In this document: positions 46,363-53,268 of the stretch, piece after piece
Layout: the number at the start of each line of letters is the position of its first letter
Numbering within the stretch: the stretch's first letter is position 1
Assembly (NCBI RefSeq): GCF_038725785.1
Contig: NZ_CP109796.1
Location: forward strand, 806,001 to 870,000
DNA length: 64,000 nt
Reading direction: 5' to 3'
From: Termitidicoccus mucosus
GTDB lineage: Bacteria; Verrucomicrobiota; Verrucomicrobiia; Opitutales; Opitutaceae
Translations under genes and position numbers: made by a program
The notes under the pieces: generated by a model
What the model was told of the DNA's origin: nothing
Databases searched by the model: none
Seen by the model: only the letters and a program-made list of their open reading frames with translations

Positions 46363-47250
46363 ATGCCTCCCGTCATCGAATGCCGCAATCTCACGCACTA
46401 CTACGGCGACAAGCCCGCCTTGCAGGACGTGTCGTGGATGCTGCGCCCCGGACGCATCTGCGGCCTGCTCGGGCGCAACGGCGCGGGCAAGACCACCACC
46501 ATCAACATCCTCAATTCCTTCCTCACCCCGCGCTCCGGCCGCTGCCTGCTCCTCGGCGAGGATTCGCATCAGCTCACCCCGCGCACCAAGGCCCGCATCG
46601 GTTACCTCATCGAGGGCCACATCCAATACGGTTTCTTCAACATCCGCCAGATCGAGCGTTTCTACTCGCGCTTCTATCCCAACTGGACGCCGGCCATCTA
46701 TTATCACCTCATGTCGAAACTCGACATCACGCCGCGCCAGCGCATCGCCACCATGTCCTGCGGCCAGCGCTCCCAGGTCGCCCTCGGCCTCATCCTCGCG
46801 CAAAATCCCGACCTCATCATCTTCGACGACTACTCCATGGGGCTCGATCCCGGCTACCGCCGCCTCTTCATCGAAGTCATCCGCGACTACGCCGACGACG
46901 GCAAACGCAGCATCCTGCTCACCTCGCACATCATTCAGGACCTCGAAAACCTCATCGACGACTGCGTCATCTACCAGCGGGGCCGCGTGCTGCTCGACAT
47001 GGAGGCGGACCGCTTCCGCAACGGCTTTCGCAAATACGCCTTCGCCACCACGCCCGCTGTCGCCGACGCCCATGACGACGCGCGCCACATCCATGTCGAG
47101 CGCGGCGAAAAGCACTCGGCCCTGTATGGTTTTCTCGACGAGCGCGCCGCCCGCGACGAACTCGCCGCCCGAGGCATCCCCGCCCCCGACCTCCGCCCCG
47201 AGCCCATCACGCTCGAGGACACCTTTATCGCCCTGACCGGAAAATATTAA
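46363..47250 (+). CDS. ABC transporter ATP-binding protein (ABC-2/YtrB type)
   Basis: The 295-residue ATPase has Walker A GLLGRNGAGKTTT, Q-loop region GYLIEGHIQYGFF, signature in the unusual form MSCGQRSQVALGLILAQ (instead of LSGGQ), Walker B LIIFDDYSMGLD with Asp in place of the usual catalytic Glu, and H-loop LTSHI. The C-terminal extension (HVERGEKHSALYGFLDERAARDELAARGI) is regulatory-like. The altered signature and Asp suggest slow or regulated ATP hydrolysis. It pairs with the membrane protein at 47385. Confidence 0.88.
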   Translation: MPPVIECRNLTHYYGDKPALQDVSWMLRPGRICGLLGRNGAGKTTTINILNSFLTPRSGRCLLLGEDSHQLTPRTKARIGYLIEGHIQYGFFNIRQIERFYSRFYPNWTPAIYYHLMSKLDITPRQRIATMSCGQRSQVALGLILAQNPDLIIFDDYSMGLDPGYRRLFIEVIRDYADDGKRSILLTSHIIQDLENLIDDCVIYQRGRVLLDMEADRFRNGFRKYAFATTPAVADAHDDARHIHVERGEKHSALYGFLDERAARDELAARGIPAPDLRPEPITLEDTFIALTGKY

Positions 47251-47264
47251 CCCATGCCCGTCTC

Positions 47265-47377
47265 ATCTTTCTTCTTTCCTCTTTCTCTTTCTTCTTTCTC
47301 CCATCGCGAAAGAGGACCGGGAGAAAACGCATGCCCTGAAATGAGAAAGATAAAGAGGAAAGAAGAAAGAGAAAGAT
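47265..47377. repeat. low-complexity inverted repeat (CTTTCTTC/GAAAG words)
   Basis: The left arm (47265-47300) is a run of TCTTTC, TTCTTTCC, TCTTTC words and the right arm (47343-47377) is the purine complement. The spacer is 42 bp and includes CGCGAAAGAGG. The same words occur at 37502-37580. It occupies the gap between the ATPase and membrane-protein genes, and its right arm ends 7 bp before the ATG. Confidence 0.75.
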
Positions 47378-47384
47378 TATAAGC

Positions 47385-48056
47385 ATGACCCGCGCCCTCC
47401 TCTACAAAGAATGGATCAAGCTGCGTCTCTGGTGGACGCTCATGCTTGCCGCCAGCGTCGCGTTCGCGCTCTTCCTGTTTTTCAAACTGCGCTACGTCGT
47501 CAACGCCAACGAGGCCGTCACGGTCTGGAGCACTTGGATCTTCAAGGGCTGGCTCTTCTTCCGCCCCTTCCAATACGCCCCGCTCGTGTTCGGCGTCACG
47601 CTCGGCTTCCTGCAATTTCTGCCGGAGGTGCAGGCCCAGCGCATCCGCCTCGCCCTCCATCTCCCGCTCGGCGAAACCCGCGCCATCGCGCTCCATCTCG
47701 CCGCCGGCGCCCTCCTGCTCGCGCTTGTCCTGCTGCCCGCCGCGCTCGTCTTCTCCCTCGGCGGCGCGCTCTGGTTTCCCGGCGAATGGCAGGGCAACCT
47801 CTTCCGCGTATTTACTCCCTGGATACTCACCGGCTACGGCGCGTATCTCGCCGCCGCCGCCATCCTGCTTGAGACCAACTGGCGCCACCGCGTCTTTTAC
47901 CTGCTCCTCTCCGCCGGGGCGCTCCGTCTCTTCCTGCTCGAAACCGCCTACGACACCTACGCCCGCATCCTGCCCGCGCTCGCGCTCTGGGTGCTCGCGC
48001 TGGTCCTCGTCCCGCTCTTCTCCAGCCATCGTTTCAGAAAGGGTCTCGCGCGATGA
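47385..48056 (+). CDS. ABC-2-type membrane protein
   Basis: The 223-residue protein has about six hydrophobic helices, starting MTRALLYKEWIKLRLWWTLMLAASVAFALFLFF. It includes YAPLVFGVTLGFLQFLPEVQAQRIRLALHLPLGETRAIALHL, a pattern of ABC-2 permeases (short amphipathic 'LPL' coupling region). ATGA overlaps with the next gene show translational coupling. Together with 46363 it forms an ABC-type complex of unknown substrate inside a TonB-receptor operon. Confidence 0.75.
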   Translation: MTRALLYKEWIKLRLWWTLMLAASVAFALFLFFKLRYVVNANEAVTVWSTWIFKGWLFFRPFQYAPLVFGVTLGFLQFLPEVQAQRIRLALHLPLGETRAIALHLAAGALLLALVLLPAALVFSLGGALWFPGEWQGNLFRVFTPWILTGYGAYLAAAAILLETNWRHRVFYLLLSAGALRLFLLETAYDTYARILPALALWVLALVLVPLFSSHRFRKGLAR

Positions 48057-49363
48057 AACACGCCGCCCGCATCTTCCTCCTCGTCACCGGCGCGGCTCTC
48101 CTCGCGCACTACCTTCCCTTCGGCTGGCACATCCTCACGGCCAAGCGCCAGCGCGCCCCCGTCGTTTACTACAGCGACACCGGCGCCGGTTTTCTTTTTA
48201 TCCGCATGGAAGGAACGGGCGGCAACACCCGCGTCCTCTACACCGACGCCACCGGGCGCACCCTCGAACGCGACGCCTTCGAGTCGCTGCTGCCGCTCAC
48301 CTACTACGCCCAGCTCTACAAGAACGGCACCATGCCGAAGGAAATCGGCGGCGTGGCCATCATCCCCGGCGCGCTCCGGCGCGAACAGTTCAACCTCCGC
48401 GTCCGCCCCGAGCAACTCGACACCCCGCTCGTCCCGCTGCTCCCCGTGTTCGAAGCCGACGACGGCCGCGCGCGCCTCGAACCCCCGCCCGACTTCATGC
48501 GCATCACCGGAGCGGCGGCGTCCACGCCGCCGGACGCACGCGGGCGCGCCATCGAGTTTCTCGACCCCAAAACCAACACCATCCTCCCCGAAAAAAGCGC
48601 CCTCTACTCCGATGCCTTCGCCCGCGCCCGGTTTGTCTTTCCCGTCACCGCCGCCGGCTCCAATCCCACCTCCCTCAAACCCTACGACGAAGGCATCTAC
48701 CTCGCCGACGCCGGGGGCCAGACCTTCCTGCTGCGGCAGGAACGCGGCCAGCCCGTCCTCCTCCGCGTGGCCGACCACGCCGCCGATCCCGAGGCGTGGC
48801 GCGCGCTCCGCCCCCGTCACATCATCGTCAACGAAATCGAAACCCGCGAACTCCGCGCCCTCATCATCGACGCCGACGGCAAACCTTGGCTCGCCGTCGG
48901 CGAGAATCACCGCCTGGTTCCGCTCCCCGTCACCCATTACAATCCCGCCTCCGACGCCCTCAGCCTGCGCGGCAACCTCCTACACCGCCTCATCGTCGTC
49001 CAGACCGACACCACCCTCGAAGCCGTGGCGCTCGACCGCGACTACCGCATCCTTGACCGCCACGAGGAGACGCTGCCCGACCCCGAGGCGCGTCCCGCCG
49101 CCCGCGTCGGACGGGTGCTTTTTCCCCTCGCCTGGTGGCTGTCCGACAGCACCTCCGGTTATCTCGGCTTCCACTTCCGCGCCACAACCCGCGACCTCCT
49201 TCCCGCCGCGTTCGGGCTCAACGCCCTGCTCCTCGCCGCGCACGTGATCATCCTCCGCCGCCGCAAAACCCTCACCCCCGCCCGCCTCCCCGACCTCGCG
49301 GCCACCGCCGTCCTCGGCCTCTGCGGCCTGATCCCCGCGCTGCTGCTTCCCCGTTCCGACTGA
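48053..49363 (+). CDS. DUF4857-like membrane-anchored protein
   Basis: The 436-residue protein overlaps the permease stop by 4 bp. It has an N-terminal helix (IFLLVTGAALLAHYLPFGW), a large periplasmic domain with a repeated beta pattern (VVYYSDTGAGFLFIRMEGTGGNTRVLYTDATGRTLER...; AEAGGQTFLLRQERGQPVLLRV-like) and two C-terminal helices (LLPAAFGLNALLLAAHVIIL, LAATAVLGLCGLIPALLL). This topology and genetic company match proteins annotated DUF4857 in Bacteroidota. The domain name is from memory and tentative. It may present substrate or sense receptor status. Confidence 0.65.
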   Translation: MKHAARIFLLVTGAALLAHYLPFGWHILTAKRQRAPVVYYSDTGAGFLFIRMEGTGGNTRVLYTDATGRTLERDAFESLLPLTYYAQLYKNGTMPKEIGGVAIIPGALRREQFNLRVRPEQLDTPLVPLLPVFEADDGRARLEPPPDFMRITGAAASTPPDARGRAIEFLDPKTNTILPEKSALYSDAFARARFVFPVTAAGSNPTSLKPYDEGIYLADAGGQTFLLRQERGQPVLLRVADHAADPEAWRALRPRHIIVNEIETRELRALIIDADGKPWLAVGENHRLVPLPVTHYNPASDALSLRGNLLHRLIVVQTDTTLEAVALDRDYRILDRHEETLPDPEARPAARVGRVLFPLAWWLSDSTSGYLGFHFRATTRDLLPAAFGLNALLLAAHVIILRRRKTLTPARLPDLAATAVLGLCGLIPALLLPRSD

Positions 49364-49404
49364 TTCTCCAGTCGCAAAATCCCGCCTCAGCTTCCCTAAC
49401 CGTC

Positions 49405-52059
49405 ATGAAAACAAGCATATCGCACCACCAAAAATTGAGACTGAGTCCCGCAGCCATCACTGGCCTGCTCCTCGTCGTGCTCTCCGTCGGCCTCCCCGCG
49501 GCCCCCAGCGCCTCGCCGACCACCTCCGGCACGTCCAAGCCAGCGCAAACCCCGGCATCATCCACCGGAACTGACGTCATCGAAAGAGAAGTTTATGCCA
49601 CGCGCGACCAAGCGGGCAAATTCGTCATCGAACAGGAAACCATAAGCATGACGCCCTCGACCACCGGCACCATCGAAGAAGTCCTCCGCGCGCGCTCCGT
49701 GGCGCAATTCGACCTCAACTCCCGCAACAGCGAGTTGGGCGGCGAAATCACTCCCCCGCGCTTTTCCATCCGCGGCGGCAGTTATTATGCCAACAACTTC
49801 ATGATAAACGGTGTCAGCAACAACAATTACTTCGGACAGGGCGGCTTTCTCGACACCAATGTCGCCGCCAACTCATCTCCGATGGGCGAGGCGCAGGCTA
49901 TCTTTGTCAACCCGGACCTGATTGGCGCTGTTGTTGTATATACCGACAACGTTCCCGTCGAATACGGCGGCTTCACGGGCGGCGTTTTCGATGCAAAAAT
50001 CCGCGACCCGAAAACCGACGGTTTTCATGCCTCGCTGAATTTTGGAAACTATACGCGTGACTCGTGGACCAGTCAGAAATTCGCGGAGAGCGCGGATCCC
50101 GAGCGCACGACGAACACCAACAATCACCAGCCGCTCTTTGAAAGATACTCTTTCTCCGCAAGCGTCGAAGGTCCGCTCACGAAAAACATCGCCGGCTTTC
50201 TTTCATATTCGGAAGTTCGCTCAATCGTTCCCGTTTGGGACACGCTTACGCCCGCAAGCAAATTCAAAAATCATTCAATCAACCGCAATCTTCTCGCCAA
50301 ACTCACCACTTACGGTCTCGACGACTTCCACGCGGCGCTCACCACCACTTACGCACCCTACGAGCGCGAATGGCGGGCCTCCTCTTCTCGCAAGGGCAGC
50401 CCTCTCACCAGCGAAGGCGGCGGCTACAGCGCGATGCTTGAAGTCGAAAAGAAACTCCCGTTCGGGAAACTTTCCGGCGATGTTTCATACCGCGACAGTG
50501 ACATCTCCCGCGACACCGCCACAAACAAAACGTTCTCATGGGCAAATAGCGCCACCAACGCCTACGCCAACTGGGGCGGCTCCAGTGCGACTGCCTCCGA
50601 GGGCAACGGCGGCGATTACGAGCAGCACCAAAAGACATTCGCCGCGAACGCGAAACTGGCAGTCGTGGAGTTCGGTCCAAAATATTTCAGAAACAATATC
50701 ACGACCGGCATCCAGTTTAAAGCCATCCGCATGGAGCGCGAAACCGAAGACTCCCTCTCGTTTTCATGGCTCGCCGCCAACAGCCCGTCCGGGGCAAACC
50801 GCATGGATCCCGCCTCCACCGGCGACAAGGAGAACGGCGTCATCACCGGCGAGCAGTGGCTGAACTACCTCGTCTTTTACGGAGCGTCGAACAAGGCGGT
50901 CAGCCAGACCGAAATCGCCGCCTATGCGGAGGACAAAATCAAAGTGGAACGCTTCACCGCGACCGCCGGCATCCGCGTTGACCATGAGACATTCCTTGGC
51001 ACGACCGCATGGTCGCCGCGTCTCGCGCTCAATGCTGACGTTTTGAACAACGGCATATTGAACATATTCGCCGGCGCCGCCCGCTATACGCAAAGCGGGG
51101 TGCCTTCCTTCAAATACGTCCTCTTCAACAACCGGACGCAGGTAAGGCAAAGACGCGCGAATTACGACGCGGAATGGGAGCCCTACCAAGAGGTCACTTC
51201 CCTGCCCTACAACACCGGCAACCTGAAGGCGCCCCACGCCGATGCCTTCAATCTCGGTGCCTCCACCGTTTGGAGCGGTTATGTTTTCCGCCTCGACGGC
51301 AGCATCCGCCGGCACCGCGACATTATCCGTTCCAAGCCCGGCTCACCCGGCTTCACCCGGGAATACCTGAACTCGGGAAAAGCGGATTACAAGGGTGTCA
51401 CCTTTGAAATTGAAAAGAAAACGCCCGACCTCGGTTGGGCCGGCCAGCACAATCTGCTGCTCTCGTTCACCTACGCAAAAACCGACAGCAACTCCCGCGA
51501 GGACTACGCGATGGAGGAAAACGAAGGCGGCAATTTTACGCCCTACTTCGTCATATACAATGGCGAACTCGCACCCTCCGACAACCTGCCCGCGACAAAC
51601 TTCAGCACGCCGCTGGTCGTGACATTCTCCGACATGGCGAGTTTTTGGGGAGGGCGTGTCCGCCTGTATAACACGCTCCGCTTTGAAAAAGGCGGCGACG
51701 GCCTCGCGCAAACGAGCAGGGACCCGAGCAAGCTGCCCGGCGACCCCGACTACAATAAATATTATATTTTGAATGATGGCCGGGATCCCAGCCAGGGTGG
51801 CGCGTATGCGAGCAGCATTCCGACCAACCAGGCGCGAGCCGTTTATTTTTACACCAATAGAAAATACGACAATATCATCTTCTGGGACATGTCGCTGGAC
51901 TATGATGTCGTGCAAACCCGCGCCGGCACGCTCACATTGCAACTGCGCCTGACCAACATCCTGAACCGCCATGACCACGTGGACACTTCGATTGACGCCA
52001 GCGGCGACATCTATACCGCCGGTCGCCAGCTCTACGCGGGCATCCAATACAAATTCTAA
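49405..52059 (+). CDS. TonB-dependent outer-membrane receptor
   Basis: ATG at 49405 gives 884 residues with a signal peptide (AAITGLLLVVLSVGLPAAPSA). The plug domain reads TGTIEEVLRARSVAQFDLNSRNSELGGEITPPRFSIRGGSYYANNFMINGVSNNNYF...NPDLIGAVVVYTDNVPVEYGGFTGGVFDAKIRDPKT, and a beta-barrel follows, ending in Phe (QLYAGIQYKF). The leader MKTSISHHQKLRLSP is nearly the same as in the receptor at 53269 (MKTAISYQIKLRLSP). With the PepSY and ABC genes upstream it likely imports a metal chelate or similar small ligand. Confidence 0.9.
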   Translation: MKTSISHHQKLRLSPAAITGLLLVVLSVGLPAAPSASPTTSGTSKPAQTPASSTGTDVIEREVYATRDQAGKFVIEQETISMTPSTTGTIEEVLRARSVAQFDLNSRNSELGGEITPPRFSIRGGSYYANNFMINGVSNNNYFGQGGFLDTNVAANSSPMGEAQAIFVNPDLIGAVVVYTDNVPVEYGGFTGGVFDAKIRDPKTDGFHASLNFGNYTRDSWTSQKFAESADPERTTNTNNHQPLFERYSFSASVEGPLTKNIAGFLSYSEVRSIVPVWDTLTPASKFKNHSINRNLLAKLTTYGLDDFHAALTTTYAPYEREWRASSSRKGSPLTSEGGGYSAMLEVEKKLPFGKLSGDVSYRDSDISRDTATNKTFSWANSATNAYANWGGSSATASEGNGGDYEQHQKTFAANAKLAVVEFGPKYFRNNITTGIQFKAIRMERETEDSLSFSWLAANSPSGANRMDPASTGDKENGVITGEQWLNYLVFYGASNKAVSQTEIAAYAEDKIKVERFTATAGIRVDHETFLGTTAWSPRLALNADVLNNGILNIFAGAARYTQSGVPSFKYVLFNNRTQVRQRRANYDAEWEPYQEVTSLPYNTGNLKAPHADAFNLGASTVWSGYVFRLDGSIRRHRDIIRSKPGSPGFTREYLNSGKADYKGVTFEIEKKTPDLGWAGQHNLLLSFTYAKTDSNSREDYAMEENEGGNFTPYFVIYNGELAPSDNLPATNFSTPLVVTFSDMASFWGGRVRLYNTLRFEKGGDGLAQTSRDPSKLPGDPDYNKYYILNDGRDPSQGGAYASSIPTNQARAVYFYTNRKYDNIIFWDMSLDYDVVQTRAGTLTLQLRLTNILNRHDHVDTSIDASGDIYTAGRQLYAGIQYKF

Positions 52060-52115
52060 TCATAATATTTATAAAAATGATTCCCCACTGTTTTCGGCGG
52101 CCATAGCAAGAGCAC

Positions 52116-52191
52116 TTAACCACGGATTGCACGGATGAACACGGATAAAGGCAGAAATGCCTTGGTTTTTATCCATGCAATCCGTGGTTAA
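52116..52191. repeat. long inverted repeat (TTAACCACGGATTGCA)
   Basis: Arms TTAACCACGGATTGCA and TGCAATCCGTGGTTAA are perfect, and an inner pair GGATAAA/TTTATCC extends the stem. It lies in the 293-bp gap between the receptor and the AT-rich orphan gene and follows the receptor stop by 56 bp. A terminator or mobile repeat is possible. Confidence 0.75.
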
Positions 52192-52257
52192 ATGCCTTTT
52201 TTCAGCCATTCGAAGCAGCGGGGAACCATAAAAATGTAATTCTACTTCTAATAAATA

Positions 52258-52272
52258 AATCCGCAATCTAGC
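52258..52272 (+). repeat. 15-bp direct repeat, copy 1
   Basis: AATCCGCAATCTAGC occurs here, 81 bp before the ATG of the orphan gene, and again at 53172-53186, 83 bp before the ATG of the next receptor. It may be a shared promoter element or the edges of an inserted segment. Confidence 0.6.
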
Positions 52273-52352
52273 GGAGTAGCGCCAATGAAAAATAAGCGTT
52301 TCAGCCAAATCATTTTCCCCCGAACAGGGAATAATAAACAACAACAAACAAC

Positions 52353-53048
52353 ATGAAAAAACCCATACTCATTATATGCAAAATAGCCTGCCTGGCATGC
52401 CTCTGCATAGGCATTTCCTCTGCCCAAAAGGCAGAGGAAACGATCATTGGCAATGATGCCAAAAAAACAATAAATCTCAAGGAGACAATATTCTACGCCA
52501 TCGATTATTATATTCCAGAACTTATAGGTGATTTTGAATTAGCTGAACTCATTCAAACCAAAGTACCGGAGGAAATCGAATGGGATAATTTAACAACTAT
52601 CTCCGACCTAATCGCAACCGACACTCAACAAGATACATACCTGTATTGGGAAATATATAAAAGTCCCGAGGGATTGGCATGCCTCAGCTTGGAAATATCC
52701 GTCAATAAAACAATAACTACCAAAACAATCGTTATAGACGGCGATGTGTTGATGCTCGATCAGGTTATTTCAGGATTCTCATCGACAATTGCACCATCCG
52801 TTGAGGTTCAAAAAGCGCAAAGGTATGCCATAATTTATTTTAATCCGAATGCGTATCTCGGTGATGGCGCGGCTATTGCGGCAGATCCAACAGGTGAGTT
52901 AGAAGGTTGGATTACAGCAATTCTAGAAAAAAGACCTGCCCCACCCTTCTTCGGTCCTATACTCAGGCAATCGGCTATAGACATTGTTAACGCTGATCCG
53001 GCTGGTGCTTTTACGTTTCGGGATTGTCCAGATTTTGAAGGAAACTAG
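52353..53048 (+). CDS. AT-rich secreted orphan protein
   Basis: The 231-residue protein has a signal peptide (MKKPILIICKIACLACLCIGISSA), then a polar alpha/beta domain (TINLKETIFYAIDYYIPELIGDFELAELIQTKVPEEIEWDNLTTISDLIAT...LACLSLEISVNKTITTKTIVIDGDVLMLD). No family is recognised. Codon use is markedly AT-rich compared with both flanking receptors. The gene lies between two TonB receptors and is bracketed by 15-bp direct repeats. Foreign origin is likely. It could be a periplasmic partner of the receptors or an unrelated insertion. Confidence 0.65.
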   Translation: MKKPILIICKIACLACLCIGISSAQKAEETIIGNDAKKTINLKETIFYAIDYYIPELIGDFELAELIQTKVPEEIEWDNLTTISDLIATDTQQDTYLYWEIYKSPEGLACLSLEISVNKTITTKTIVIDGDVLMLDQVISGFSSTIAPSVEVQKAQRYAIIYFNPNAYLGDGAAIAADPTGELEGWITAILEKRPAPPFFGPILRQSAIDIVNADPAGAFTFRDCPDFEGN

Positions 53049-53073
53049 AGAGCCCGAACGTGCACCTCAGTTC

Positions 53074-53110
53074 CGGTAAGGAGGCCTCTCCGAGGCAGGC
53101 CTCCCTACCG
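53074..53110. repeat. REP-like hairpin, family I
   Basis: Arms CGGTAAGGAGGCCT and AGGCCTCCCTACCG differ by one base and surround a 9-bp centre. An inner hairpin GCCT, loop CTCCG, AGGC again has a TCC loop after GGAG. It lies 25 bp after the orphan gene stop. Confidence 0.6.
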
Positions 53111-53171
53111 CTTTCGGCCATTTTTCAAACCGCTCTATATTCATAAAAGCATATTTCGTTTCCATAGAAGC

Positions 53172-53186
53172 AATCCGCAATCTAGC
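53172..53186 (+). repeat. 15-bp direct repeat, copy 2
   Basis: Second exact copy of AATCCGCAATCTAGC, 83 bp before the receptor ATG at 53269 (see 52258-52272). Confidence 0.6.
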
Positions 53187-53213
53187 TACACGCCCCCTCC
53201 CTGCGACAGCGCT

Positions 53214-53242
53214 CCCTTGAAGCCAATCCCGGGCTTCAAGGG
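53214..53242 (+). promoter_or_regulatory. leader hairpin before the second receptor
   Basis: CCCTTGAAGCC and GGCTTCAAGGG form an 11-bp perfect stem with a 7-base loop AATCCCG. It ends 26 bp before the ATG at 53269. It may control translation or terminate upstream transcripts. Confidence 0.45.
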
Positions 53243-53268
53243 ATTCCCCGTTTTTCCCTAAACCCACA

